The notes under the pieces were generated by a model. The model was not told where the DNA came from, searched no databases, and was given only the letters and a program-made list of their open reading frames with translations. Both the position numbers and the translations under genes were made by a program. From positions 806,001 through 870,000 of the forward strand of contig JANQAB010000009.1 in assembly GCA_024707265.1 (NCBI GenBank): 64,000 bases of DNA, given 5' to 3'. This DNA is from Sporocytophaga sp. Its GTDB lineage: Bacteria > Bacteroidota > Bacteroidia > Cytophagales > Cytophagaceae. Each line of letters opens with the position of its first letter. Within the stretch, counting starts at the first letter, position 1. Shown here piece by piece: positions 26,289 to 35,369 of the stretch.

Positions 26289-27620
26289 ATGAAAACACCA
26301 TTTAAATCAAAGACTTTGTATAAGTTACTGTCGCTCATGCTGGTTGCAGGGCTCTTGTTTTCTTCATGCTCAGGCTCAAAAGACTCTGCATCGGAGCAAG
26401 AAAAATCTGCGGAAGCCGCATCAGGAGAAACTATTAAAATCGGAGTATTACATTCACTGAGTGGTACCATGGCTATCTCCGAAGTTTCTCTTAAGGATGT
26501 TATAGAAATGGCAGTGGAAGAAATCAATGCTTCCGGTGGTGTGCTTGGCAAAAAGGTTGAACCTGTTATTGTGGACCCGGCATCTGACTGGGATCTGTTC
26601 GCTGAGAAGTCAAAAGAACTTATACTTGACAAAAAAGTGGCGGCTGTATTCGGCTGCTGGACTTCAGTGTCAAGAAAGTCTGTGTTGCCTGTATTTGAAG
26701 AGCATAACAGCCTTTTATTTTATCCTGTACAATATGAAGGTGAGGAATGTTCTGCAAACGTTATTTATTCTGGTGCTACTCCAAACCAGCAATTGATCCC
26801 AGCAGCAGAATATCTTATGAGTGAAAAAGGCGGTGGATATAAGAAGTTCTATCTGTTAGGAACTGATTATGTATTCCCTAGAACAGCCAATAAAATCCTT
26901 AAAGCATTCCTTCTTTCAAAAGGTGTTCCTAAAGAAAATATCATCGAAGAATATACTCCATTCCATCATCAGGATTACCAGACAATTGTTTCTAAAGTAA
27001 AAAAGTTTGCTGCTGGAGGAAAAGCGTGTGTATTAAGTACTGTAAATGGAGACTCCAACGTCCCATTCTATAAAGAATTCGCAAATCAGGGACTTACTGC
27101 AGCAATGTGTCCTATCATGGCATTCTCTGTTGCAGAAGATGAGTTGCGTTCAATGGATACAGAGTTCCTAGTAGGTCACTTAGCAGCATGGAATTATTAT
27201 CAGTCTGTTGAATCTCCGGAGAACAAACTATTTGTAGAGAACTTTAAAAAGTTCTGTGAGAAAAAAGGATTGCCAGGTGGCAAAGACCGTGTAACTGACG
27301 ATCCTATCTGCTGGGCTTATACAGATATCTATCTTTGGAAAAATGCTGTAGAAAAAGCAGGTACTACTGAAATTGAAAAAATGCGTCCTGCCTTGTACGG
27401 TCTTGAATTCAAATCTCCGGGAGGTCTTGTAAAAATGAGTGAGAAAAACCATCACCTTGCTAAGCCTGTAATGATTGGCGAAATAAGAAGCGACGGCCAG
27501 TTCGATATCATCTGGAAAACAGATGGTCTAGTTGAGCCAGAGCCATGGTCTAAACTAACATCCCCTGACAAAGATTGCGATCACGTAAGTCATGGTGGTA
27601 CATATACTCTTAATGATTAA
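26289..27620 (+). CDS. urtA: Urea ABC transporter, substrate-binding lipoprotein UrtA
   Basis: 443 residues. The lipoprotein leader ends at Cys27 (GLLFSSCSGS). The mature protein is a type I periplasmic binding protein of the branched-chain amino acid/amide class, with the UrtA-typical IGVLHSLSGTMAISEVSLKD, FGCWTSVSRKSVLPVFEEH, NNLLFYPVQYEG-like region (residues HNSLLFYPVQYEGEECS) and LVGHLAAWNYYQSVESPEN. In Bacteroidota, which lack a free periplasmic form in many such systems, the lipid anchor would tether it near UrtBC. Followed by two hairpins before urtB. Confidence 0.94.
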   Translation: MKTPFKSKTLYKLLSLMLVAGLLFSSCSGSKDSASEQEKSAEAASGETIKIGVLHSLSGTMAISEVSLKDVIEMAVEEINASGGVLGKKVEPVIVDPASDWDLFAEKSKELILDKKVAAVFGCWTSVSRKSVLPVFEEHNSLLFYPVQYEGEECSANVIYSGATPNQQLIPAAEYLMSEKGGGYKKFYLLGTDYVFPRTANKILKAFLLSKGVPKENIIEEYTPFHHQDYQTIVSKVKKFAAGGKACVLSTVNGDSNVPFYKEFANQGLTAAMCPIMAFSVAEDELRSMDTEFLVGHLAAWNYYQSVESPENKLFVENFKKFCEKKGLPGGKDRVTDDPICWAYTDIYLWKNAVEKAGTTEIEKMRPALYGLEFKSPGGLVKMSEKNHHLAKPVMIGEIRSDGQFDIIWKTDGLVEPEPWSKLTSPDKDCDHVSHGGTYTLND

Positions 27621-27637
27621 TTGTTAGTTGAGTAAAT

Positions 27638-27722
27638 AGTCATCGGTAACTCTGATGACTTTGTAAAGGTAGATTTGCCGGCTGTATGAGGAACTCAAAA
27701 GCCAAGTACAGCCGGTTTTTAA
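27638..27722 (+). terminator. Tandem hairpins between urtA and urtB (attenuating terminator)
   Basis: The first hairpin pairs agtcatc (27638-27644) with gatgact (27654-27660). The second pairs ccggctgta (27678-27686) with tacagccgg (27707-27715) and is followed by five T, a standard intrinsic terminator. It sits inside the apparent operon, so it would lower urtB-E and urease transcription relative to urtA. Confidence 0.8.
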
Positions 27723-27774
27723 AAAAATTCGAATACGATTGCTATTAGTTGTGTTTGATTTAATAATTAACCAG

Positions 27775-29406
27775 ATGAAATATATATTCTACTTTCTGTT
27801 GGTTTTCGCATTACCAATGCGTTTGCTCGCAGAGTCTAGTGTAAACGATACTCAGATACAAGTAAATACACTTATTTCGGGATCAGATTCACTGAAGGCT
27901 GTTGCAATCAACAGTCTTGTAGCATCTGAAAAAACTGAAGTGTATCCTTTGCTTTCTGCAATTAATGATAAGAAGCTTTTTTTATATAATAATATTCTGA
28001 TCACAATTGGAGAAAAACTATCATCAGATATTGGTGCTGATAAGTTTAAGATATTGCAGGTTTATCCAGAATACAAAGAATTAACTTCAGACAATGGAAA
28101 TTTTTTATTCCTTCCTATATCAGAATTGAAAGAAGTTGAGTTTAGCAGAAGTTCCAGATTATTGCTTGCTCCGATTACTCCTTATCTGAATTTATTAAGT
28201 CCTGAAGTTGAAAAGCGGAAGCTTGCCTATTCTCAGTTTCAGGGTTTAAAGGATAAGGCTATCCTGCCAAAGTTATATTCTGCACTTGCACAGGAGAAGC
28301 ATCAGGAAATACTAAGATTGGGAAGGGAAACAATATTTTCAATACAATTGAACTCATCACCGGCAGCTTCTCATAAAATGTGGATTGATAGTCTTACATT
28401 AAACTGGGGGCCTAATACTCAATCTATTCTTGAGGAGTATGCAGCTGCTCAATCTAATCCAGAGTTAAAGAATATTGCTTCAGCAAAAGCCGAAGAATTA
28501 CAAACAAAGCATGAAAGATTAAGAATGTTCCAGAACGTATTCAGTGGATTAAGCCTGGGTAGTATTCTGATCATGATTGCACTGGGGCTTTCAATTGTAT
28601 ATGGTCTTGCTGGTGTGATAAACATGGCCCATGGGGAATTTCTCATGATAGGAGCCTATACAACTTATTGCATACAAAGTATCATGAGTCCGACTTCAGA
28701 TCTTTTTTTCTGGGTCTCTCTGCCTTTAGCATTTTTAGTTTCAGGTATATGGGGTTTTGTGATAGAAAGACTGATTATAAGACACCTTTACTCAAGACCT
28801 TTAGAAAGCATGCTGGCTACCTGGGGTGTTGGTCTGGTACTTGTTCAGATTGCCAGGTCATTGTTCGGGGATCTTACTGCAGTTCGAACTCCATCAATGC
28901 TTTCAGGTGGCTGGGAGATCGTGCAGCATCTTGTACTGCCTTATAACAGATTGTTCATAATCTTTCTCAGTGCATTTATGATTACAGCAACTTATCTTGT
29001 ATTGTATAAATCAAGATTGGGGTTACAAATAAGAGCAGTCACACAAAACAGAAGAATGAGCTCATGTCTGGGTATTGAAACGAATAAACTTGATGCCATG
29101 ACATTCTTTCTTGGATCTGGCCTTGCTGGCCTTGCAGGGGCGGCGATGACACTTATTGGAAATGTGGTTCCGGATATGGGTCAGACTTATATTGTAGACT
29201 CTTTCCTTGTTGTTGTTACAGGAGGTGTGGGGAATATTGCAGGTTCTATTGTTTCAGGCTTTGGAATAGGGTTTCTGTTTAAAATGCTGGAATCATTCTT
29301 TCAGGCTGTGTATGGAAAAGTACTCATACTAACTCTGATCATATTATTCCTTCAGTATAAACCTAAAGGCTTGTTTCCTGATAAAGGAAGAATTGGTGAA
29401 GATTAG
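27775..29406 (+). CDS. urtB: Urea ABC transporter permease UrtB
   Basis: The ATG at 27775 gives a signal peptide (KYIFYFLLVFALPMRLLAES); an upstream frame from 27739 is less likely. Residues 25-245 form a periplasmic domain, an extension known from many UrtB proteins. From residue ~247 the LivH-like permease follows: LSLGSILIMIALGLSIVYGL, GVINMAHGEFLMIGAY, LATWGVGLVLVQIARS and NRRMSSCLGIETNKLDAMTF, ending with VVTGGVGNIAGSIVSGFGIG. It pairs with UrtC as the membrane channel. 543 residues in total. Confidence 0.93.
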   Translation: MKYIFYFLLVFALPMRLLAESSVNDTQIQVNTLISGSDSLKAVAINSLVASEKTEVYPLLSAINDKKLFLYNNILITIGEKLSSDIGADKFKILQVYPEYKELTSDNGNFLFLPISELKEVEFSRSSRLLLAPITPYLNLLSPEVEKRKLAYSQFQGLKDKAILPKLYSALAQEKHQEILRLGRETIFSIQLNSSPAASHKMWIDSLTLNWGPNTQSILEEYAAAQSNPELKNIASAKAEELQTKHERLRMFQNVFSGLSLGSILIMIALGLSIVYGLAGVINMAHGEFLMIGAYTTYCIQSIMSPTSDLFFWVSLPLAFLVSGIWGFVIERLIIRHLYSRPLESMLATWGVGLVLVQIARSLFGDLTAVRTPSMLSGGWEIVQHLVLPYNRLFIIFLSAFMITATYLVLYKSRLGLQIRAVTQNRRMSSCLGIETNKLDAMTFFLGSGLAGLAGAAMTLIGNVVPDMGQTYIVDSFLVVVTGGVGNIAGSIVSGFGIGFLFKMLESFFQAVYGKVLILTLIILFLQYKPKGLFPDKGRIGED

Positions 29407-29426
29407 TCATAATAAAACTTACCGGT

Positions 29427-30530
29427 ATGAAGAAATATTTAACAGCAGATTCATTATTTTATATATTATTAATAACCGTATTTCTCATAGTGCTCCCATT
29501 GGGAAATATCCTGGGATTTGTTTCCAATAACACAATTTCCCTTTGGGGGCGTTATTTCTGTTTCGCCATAGCAGCTTTAGGCATTGATTTGATCTGGGGG
29601 TATACTGGTGTTTTATCGATGTGCCAGGCATTCTTCTTTTGTCTTGGAGGGTATTCCATAGCTATGCATATGTTGCTCAGTGCGACTGGCAAAGGCGTTT
29701 ACAGTGCTGCAATCCCAGACTTCATGGTATGGAACCAGGTAGAGACACTCCCGTTTTTCTGGGAACCATTTCATTCTTTCGGCCTCTCTTTAATGCTGGC
29801 TTTAGCATTGCCGGCAATCTTCGCTTTTCTGTTTGGGTTCTTTGTTTTCAGAAGCAGGATAAAAGGAGTTTATTTCGCTATTATCACTCAAGCGCTGGCA
29901 TTGGCTGTTTGGCTCATATTCCTCAGAAATGAAACAATGCTCGGAGGAACAAACGGATTAACAGATTTTAAAAGTTTACTAGGATTTGAATTGTCAAATC
30001 CGAAAACCAAACTAGGTCTTTACCTTATTGCTTTTCTTACGCTCTGCGGTACATTTTTATTCTGCAGATGGCTTGTGAATTCTAAGTTTGGAAAAGTGCT
30101 GGTTGGAATACTGGACAGTGAATCCAGATTGAGTTTTACTGCTTATAATGTTGTAAACTATAAGGTAGCTGTCTTCGTCATTGCGGCGGTTCTTGCGGCA
30201 ATTGGCGGAGTGTTGTATGCTCCGCAGACAGGAATCATCACTCCGGGAAGAATGGATGTGAAGGCTTCTATTGAAATGGTGATGTGGGTTGCGCTTGGCG
30301 GAAGAGGGAGGTTAAAAGGTGCTATCATCGGAGCTTTGCTGGTAAATTATCTTTATAGTGTTTGTACCAGCTTGTTTCCTGAATCCTGGTTATATATTCT
30401 TGGAATATTATTTATCCTTACTGTCCTTTTCTTTGAAAAAGGTTTCTGGGGACTGATTGAAATGCTTGAGGCAAAGCTGACCGGATGGTCACCTGCTAAA
30501 GGCAGTGAAAGTTTAAAAGCTAACGTCTGA
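29427..30530 (+). CDS. urtC: Urea ABC transporter permease UrtC
   Basis: 367 residues, LivM-like, about eight to ten helices. Typical segments are GIDLIWGYTGVLSMCQAFFF, GGYSIAMHMLL, YFAIITQALALAVWLIFLRN, ETMLGGTNGLTDF and AAIGGVLYAPQTGIITPGRM with the EMVMWVALGGRGRLKGAI loop thought to contact the ATPases. Starts 20 bases after urtB and ends 4 bases before urtD, so translation is coupled. Confidence 0.94.
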   Translation: MKKYLTADSLFYILLITVFLIVLPLGNILGFVSNNTISLWGRYFCFAIAALGIDLIWGYTGVLSMCQAFFFCLGGYSIAMHMLLSATGKGVYSAAIPDFMVWNQVETLPFFWEPFHSFGLSLMLALALPAIFAFLFGFFVFRSRIKGVYFAIITQALALAVWLIFLRNETMLGGTNGLTDFKSLLGFELSNPKTKLGLYLIAFLTLCGTFLFCRWLVNSKFGKVLVGILDSESRLSFTAYNVVNYKVAVFVIAAVLAAIGGVLYAPQTGIITPGRMDVKASIEMVMWVALGGRGRLKGAIIGALLVNYLYSVCTSLFPESWLYILGILFILTVLFFEKGFWGLIEMLEAKLTGWSPAKGSESLKANV

Positions 30531-30534
30531 TATT

Positions 30535-31281
30535 ATGCTGAATGTAAAAAATTTAAATGTAGCCTTTGGTGGTGTAAAGGCTCTTGATCTTCATGATTTT
30601 AGTGTTGATATGAATGAGCTTAGAGTCATCATTGGCCCTAACGGAGCAGGTAAATCAACCTTCCTGGATATTCTATGTGGAAAGACACAGGCTGATGATG
30701 GAGAGGTAACCTTTGACGGAAATCCTATTCTTGGCAAAAAAGAAGTAGATATTGCCAATCTCGGTATTGCAAGGAAATTTCAAAAGCCATCCATATTCGG
30801 AAGTCTGACTGTTTATGATAATATGCTTCTGGCAGCCAGGATGCCGAAAGGAATATTCAAATCTATGTTCTTTAAAATTTCATCAGAACTTAAAGACAGA
30901 ATATATCAGGTTGCCAAAATGGTCAGGCTTGACATTCATTTGAGTAAACTTGCAGGAAATTTATCACATGGTCAAAAGCAATGGCTTGAAATTGCTATCG
31001 TAATGTTACAGGATCCTAAGTTATTGCTCATTGATGAACCTGCTGCAGGAATGTCTGATGAAGAAACTTATAGAACAGGTGAGCTGCTCACTGACCTTGC
31101 AAAACATCATTGTGTGATTGTTATTGAACATGATATGAGTTTTGTGGAACAAATAGCAAACCGATTGGTGAGTGTTCTGGTGCGCGGTAAACTATTGATG
31201 GAAGGTTCATTTGCGGAGGTCAGAAATGATCAGAGAGTGATTGACTGCTATTTAGGAAGAACGAATACTCAGCTAGAGTAA
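30535..31281 (+). CDS. urtD: Urea ABC transporter ATPase UrtD
   Basis: 248 residues, LivG-like. Walker A is GPNGAGKST (34-42), the signature is LSHGQKQWLEIA (a His replaces the usual second Gly, as in many UrtD proteins), Walker B is LLLIDEPAAGMSDEE, and the switch His is in VIVIEHDMSFVEQ. Energises transport together with UrtE on the cytoplasmic face of UrtBC. Confidence 0.94.
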   Translation: MLNVKNLNVAFGGVKALDLHDFSVDMNELRVIIGPNGAGKSTFLDILCGKTQADDGEVTFDGNPILGKKEVDIANLGIARKFQKPSIFGSLTVYDNMLLAARMPKGIFKSMFFKISSELKDRIYQVAKMVRLDIHLSKLAGNLSHGQKQWLEIAIVMLQDPKLLLIDEPAAGMSDEETYRTGELLTDLAKHHCVIVIEHDMSFVEQIANRLVSVLVRGKLLMEGSFAEVRNDQRVIDCYLGRTNTQLE

Positions 31282-31309
31282 CCAGTGTTTTATACAAATT
31301 TGAATCATT

Positions 31310-32017
31310 ATGGAGATAATTCTGGAATCAAATAATTTGCAGGCTGCTTATGGGCAAAGCACCATTCTATGGGGAGTTAATTTTAAAGCAGTTAAGGGCA
31401 GGATCACAACGATCATGGGAAGGAATGGTGTGGGGAAAACCACCTTGCTTAAAAGTATAATGGGACTTGTAAAAATTTCACATGGAAGTATAAAGTTTCA
31501 GAATGAAGAAATAGGAGGGCTTCCTCCACATAAAAAAGCAAGAATGGGCATAAGCTATGTTCCGCAAGGTAGAGAGATTATTCCTAAATTGACTGTTTAC
31601 GAAAATCTTAAATTGGGCATGGAAGCATTGGGGAGTAAGAAAGGTAAATTACCTGAAGAGGAAATTTACGGTCTGTTTCCCATTCTTAAAGATTTTAGAA
31701 AACGGCTTGGAGGAAATCTCAGCGGAGGACAGCAACAGCAACTTGCATTGGCAAGAGCCATGGTCAGCAATCCGTCACTTATTCTGTTGGATGAACCTAC
31801 AGAAGGTATCCAACCTTCTATAGCAATGGAAATTGCTCAGGTACTTAAGAATCTTGCAAGGGAAAAAAATATCTCTGTGTTGTTGGTGGAGCAGAAGATT
31901 GATTTTGCTAAACAGCTAACCGACTATTATTATTTCATGGACAGAGGTAAAATGGTAATGGAAGGTGGCAAAGAAGAGTTAGAGCATCAGGAAATCAGAA
32001 AACATCTATCAGTATAA
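31310..32017 (+). CDS. urtE: Urea ABC transporter ATPase UrtE
   Basis: 235 residues, LivF-like. Walker A is GRNGVGKTT (37-45), the Q loop lies at ISYVPQGREIIPKLTVYENL, the signature is LSGGQQQQLALARAM and Walker B is LILLDEPTEGIQPS. Stops three bases before the urease structural gene, placing transport and hydrolysis genes in one unit. Confidence 0.94.
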   Translation: MEIILESNNLQAAYGQSTILWGVNFKAVKGRITTIMGRNGVGKTTLLKSIMGLVKISHGSIKFQNEEIGGLPPHKKARMGISYVPQGREIIPKLTVYENLKLGMEALGSKKGKLPEEEIYGLFPILKDFRKRLGGNLSGGQQQQLALARAMVSNPSLILLDEPTEGIQPSIAMEIAQVLKNLAREKNISVLLVEQKIDFAKQLTDYYYFMDRGKMVMEGGKEELEHQEIRKHLSV

Positions 32018-32020
32018 AAT

Positions 32021-32770
32021 ATGAAGTTATCTCCTAAGGATATTGAAAAACTAATGTTGCATAACGCCGGTTTTCTTGCGCAAAAGCGGTATGCAAGAGG
32101 CATTCTTCTTAATTATCCTGAAGCAATTGCTCTTATCTCTGCTCAGTTGCTTGAGTTTATAAGAGAAGGACATAGTGTTGCAGAGCTTATGGATAAAGGT
32201 AAACAGCTTCTTGGTGTTGATGATGTAATGGAAGGGGTGGCAGAGATGGTGGATGAAGTACAGATTGAGGGAACTTTTCCTGATGGAACAAAGCTTGTGA
32301 CTGTTCATTATCCTATTTGTAATAAAGGCTTGAACAATGGTCTTGCGCTTTATGGATCAGGTCTCGTAGCGACAGGAAAGAAGCTCGCTATAGATAATAT
32401 TATCAATCCAAAGCCTGGATTATTAGATGTTCTGGACGGTTATATTGAACTAAACAAAGGAAGAAAGTCCATTGCTATAGATGTAATCAATAAGGGAGAT
32501 AGACCGGTGCAGGTTGGATCTCATTACATATTCTCTGAAACGAACAGTGCGCTGGAGTTCGACAGAATTAAAGCAATAGGCTTTAGACTTGATATTCCTG
32601 CGGGTACTGCAGTCCGCTTTGAACCGGGTGAAAAGAAAACAGTGCCTCTGGTAGAGATTGCAGGTCAAAAACTTGTCTACGGAGGAAATAATCTTATTCA
32701 AGGAAATATTGATAATGAAAATATGGCCCTGATAGAGGAAAGAATGAAGGAAAAAGGTTTTATATCATAA
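32021..32770 (+). CDS. ureA/ureB: Fused urease gamma-beta subunit (UreAB)
   Basis: 249 residues combining two urease subunits that are separate in most bacteria. Residues 1-100 are the gamma chain (KLSPKDIEKLMLHNAGFLAQ, LNYPEAIALISAQLLEF, EGTFPDGTKLVTVHYPI). A linker of about 25 residues leads to the beta chain (VINKGDRPVQVGSHYIFSET, FDRIKAIGFRLDIPAGTAVR, EPGEKKTVPLVEIAGQKLVY). Fusion of these chains is known from Helicobacter and some Bacteroidota. The conventional ureB start (MIPGE-like) is absent, which confirms a true fusion and not read-through. Five bases separate it from ureC. Confidence 0.94.
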   Translation: MKLSPKDIEKLMLHNAGFLAQKRYARGILLNYPEAIALISAQLLEFIREGHSVAELMDKGKQLLGVDDVMEGVAEMVDEVQIEGTFPDGTKLVTVHYPICNKGLNNGLALYGSGLVATGKKLAIDNIINPKPGLLDVLDGYIELNKGRKSIAIDVINKGDRPVQVGSHYIFSETNSALEFDRIKAIGFRLDIPAGTAVRFEPGEKKTVPLVEIAGQKLVYGGNNLIQGNIDNENMALIEERMKEKGFIS

Positions 32771-32775
32771 TTTTT

Positions 32776-34488
32776 ATGGCTTATAAATTTTCAAGAAAAA
32801 GTTATGCCGATATGTTTGGCATAACAACGGGAGATAAGTTAACACTGGGAGATACCAATCTTGTCATCAAAGTGGAGAGTGATCATACTGTTTACGGAGA
32901 AGAATGTAAGTTCGGTGGAGGTAAGGTGCTTAGGGATGGTATGGGACAGGCTTCTGGTTATAAATCTTCAGAAGTTCTTGATCTGATAATTACCAATGCT
33001 CTGATTATTGATTATACCGGAATTTATAAAGCTGATATCGGAATAAAAAACGGATATATAAAAGCGATTGGAAAAGGCGGTAATCCTCATATCATGGAGG
33101 GTGTTGACCCTGAAATGATTGTCGGTGCAACAACGGAAGTAATTGCCGGTGAAGGCATGATTATAACAGCGGGAGGAATTGATAACCATATTCACTACAT
33201 CTGTCCGCAACAAATGGAGGAAGCACTTGTATCTGGTATAACTACCTTCATAGGTGGAGGTACAGGTCCTGCTACCGGCACCAAAGCTACAACATGTACT
33301 CCGGGAGCATTTCATCTGGAGATGATGTTAAAGGCTACGGACAATTTTCCTATGAATATTGGTTTTCTTGGAAAAGGAAATACCTCTCATCCAGGAGAAA
33401 TTGAAGAACAGATCAAGGCGGGAGCAATTGGTCTGAAACTTCATGAAGACTGGGGGACAACTCCTGCCGCAATAGATAACTGTCTTGCTGTTGCTGAAAA
33501 TTATGATGTGCAGGTTTGTATACACACTGATACGCTTAATGAAAGTGGTTTCGTAGAGTCCAGTCGTGCTGCATTTAAAGGTCGTACTATTCATACTTAT
33601 CATACAGAGGGAGCAGGTGGAGGCCATGCTCCTGACATTATAGTGCTTTGTGGAGATCCTAATGTTCTTCCTTCTTCAACGAACCCTACTAAGCCCTTTA
33701 CGGTAAATACAATAGATGAGCATCTTGATATGTTAATGGTGTGCCATCACCTTGATAAGAATATACCTGAAGACATCGCTTTTGCTGAAAGCAGGATCAG
33801 AGGAGAAACTATTGCCGCAGAAGATATCCTACATGATATGGGAGCTTTGTCTATGCTTTCTTCAGACTCTCAGGCAATGGGAAGAGTTGGAGAAGTAATA
33901 TGCAGAACATGGCAGACGGCGCATAAAATGCGTGAGCAGCGTGGGGCATTGAAGGAGGATTGGGATTCTGGTTCTGATAACTTCAGAGTAAAGCGATATA
34001 TAGCGAAATATACTATTAATCCCGCTATTGCACATGGTTGTGGGCATGTGATAGGTTCAGTAGAAGTCGGTAAATTAGCGGATCTTGTTTTATGGCATCC
34101 CAAGTTTTTCGGTAGCAGACCAGAGCTGATTGTAAAAGGTGGCGTAATCGTACAGGCCCAAATGGGTGATCCGAATGCATCTATTCCGACTCCGCAGCCA
34201 TATTTCTCCAGACCCATGTTCGGTGCAAGGGGAGCTGCTATCGGGAGAACATCTCTTGCATTTGTTTCACAGGCATCATTGTCAACCGTTAAGTCATATG
34301 GACTTAGCAAGTCTATAACTCCGGTATCAGGTTGCAGGTCGGTAAAGAAAAAAGATATGAAGCTTAATGATTATCTACCTGATATTAAAGTTGATGCTGA
34401 AACATATAAAGTTACAGTTGATGGAGAATGGATAACCTGCCTTCCCGCAAGCAAGCTTCCTTTAGCGCAGTTGTATAATCTGTTTTAA
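32776..34488 (+). CDS. ureC: Urease alpha (catalytic) subunit
   Basis: 570 residues, full length. The nickel site is complete: His138 and His140 (NHIHYICPQQ), the carbamylated Lys221 with His223 (GLKLHEDWGTTP), His250 (VCIHTDTLNE), His276 (TYHTEGAGGGHAPD) and Asp364 (LSSDSQAMGR). The mobile flap Cys323/His324 is in MVCHHLDK. Numbering is offset by four from the Klebsiella enzyme. It hydrolyses urea to ammonia and carbamate in the cytosol with UreAB and needs the accessory proteins encoded next to it for nickel insertion. Confidence 0.97.
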   Translation: MAYKFSRKSYADMFGITTGDKLTLGDTNLVIKVESDHTVYGEECKFGGGKVLRDGMGQASGYKSSEVLDLIITNALIIDYTGIYKADIGIKNGYIKAIGKGGNPHIMEGVDPEMIVGATTEVIAGEGMIITAGGIDNHIHYICPQQMEEALVSGITTFIGGGTGPATGTKATTCTPGAFHLEMMLKATDNFPMNIGFLGKGNTSHPGEIEEQIKAGAIGLKLHEDWGTTPAAIDNCLAVAENYDVQVCIHTDTLNESGFVESSRAAFKGRTIHTYHTEGAGGGHAPDIIVLCGDPNVLPSSTNPTKPFTVNTIDEHLDMLMVCHHLDKNIPEDIAFAESRIRGETIAAEDILHDMGALSMLSSDSQAMGRVGEVICRTWQTAHKMREQRGALKEDWDSGSDNFRVKRYIAKYTINPAIAHGCGHVIGSVEVGKLADLVLWHPKFFGSRPELIVKGGVIVQAQMGDPNASIPTPQPYFSRPMFGARGAAIGRTSLAFVSQASLSTVKSYGLSKSITPVSGCRSVKKKDMKLNDYLPDIKVDAETYKVTVDGEWITCLPASKLPLAQLYNLF

Positions 34489-34502
34489 ATCTTTAAAAAA
34501 AG

Positions 34503-34620
34503 TATTCAGCGTAGGGCTTGCACTGAACATAGGAAGGTTCTCTTTAAACCCCGAAGAGGGTGTTAACATAGGGTGGTACCCAATACTGATTTAGGAGATG
34601 GATTAGGTCTTTTAGTCCAT
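34503..34620. repeat. Diverged copy of the inserted element between ureC and ureF
   Basis: Contains attcagcgtaggg, aacatagg, a ccccgaagaggg stem, and aacatagggtggtacccaatactgattta, the same order of motifs as the 183-bp element at 5493-5675. It is followed by ggagatggattaggtctttt, which resembles the right hairpin arm of the outer unit. Located in the middle of the urease operon, it may affect mRNA stability. Confidence 0.6.
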
Positions 34621-34661
34621 TCGAAGAAAATAAGAAAATCATTATCAGTTAAATTGAATAT

Positions 34662-35354
34662 ATGAGTTCAGATCAGGATCTCTTACTTTTATTCCAGCTT
34701 GCCGACTCAGCGTTTCCAGTGGGTGGTTTTGCCTATTCCTATGGTCTGGAGTCTGCTGCCAAGCAGGGTTTTATAAAGAGCGAAGAAGATCTGAGGAAAT
34801 ACCTTATTACATTTTCCCAACAATTGATCTCATTTGACTTTCCATTTGTCTCCGATGCTTTTGGGCTTGATCCTGATAAAGATTCTTTGGCTTCTTTAAA
34901 AAAACTTCTCGGGAACTACGATGCAATGCTGATGAATCCCATGATAAAGAAGTCAAGTTGTGTGATAGGTCGGAACTGGATCCGAATCAGTAAGCAGTTT
35001 TCTGATACCATCAAGCTGGAAGAACTGGATATGATATTTTCTAACAAGAACCTTTCTTATGACTTTCCGATAATATATGGCATGACTATAAAAATTTTGA
35101 ATGTATCGTTTCACAGAGCTTTATACCTCTATTTTTATATGGCGCTCAGGGATCAGATCAGCGCTCTTATACGTCTAGGTTTAGCAGGCCCTTCAAGAGC
35201 ACATATAGAATTGAGATACATTCTTGAAGCTTTTGCAGAACAGATTAGTTTATATATTCCGATTTCACATAAGCATGCTTATAAGTCTGCTTACTTATTG
35301 GAGATAGCTCAGCTATCTCACGACAGAGTTTATTCAAAATTATTTCAAAATTAA
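34662..35354 (+). CDS. ureF: Urease accessory protein UreF
   Basis: 230 residues, all-helical. The N-terminal family pattern LLLLFQLADSAFPVGGFAYS followed by YGLESAAKQGFIKSEEDL is clear, as are GLAGPSRAHIELRYILEAF and the C-terminal HKHAYKSAYLLEIAQLSHDR. UreF forms the UreD-UreF-UreG complex that gates GTP-dependent nickel loading of apo-urease. Separated from ureC by the repeat, 15 bases before ureG. Confidence 0.92.
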   Translation: MSSDQDLLLLFQLADSAFPVGGFAYSYGLESAAKQGFIKSEEDLRKYLITFSQQLISFDFPFVSDAFGLDPDKDSLASLKKLLGNYDAMLMNPMIKKSSCVIGRNWIRISKQFSDTIKLEELDMIFSNKNLSYDFPIIYGMTIKILNVSFHRALYLYFYMALRDQISALIRLGLAGPSRAHIELRYILEAFAEQISLYIPISHKHAYKSAYLLEIAQLSHDRVYSKLFQN

Positions 35355-35369
35355 TAAAATCCTTTAGCT

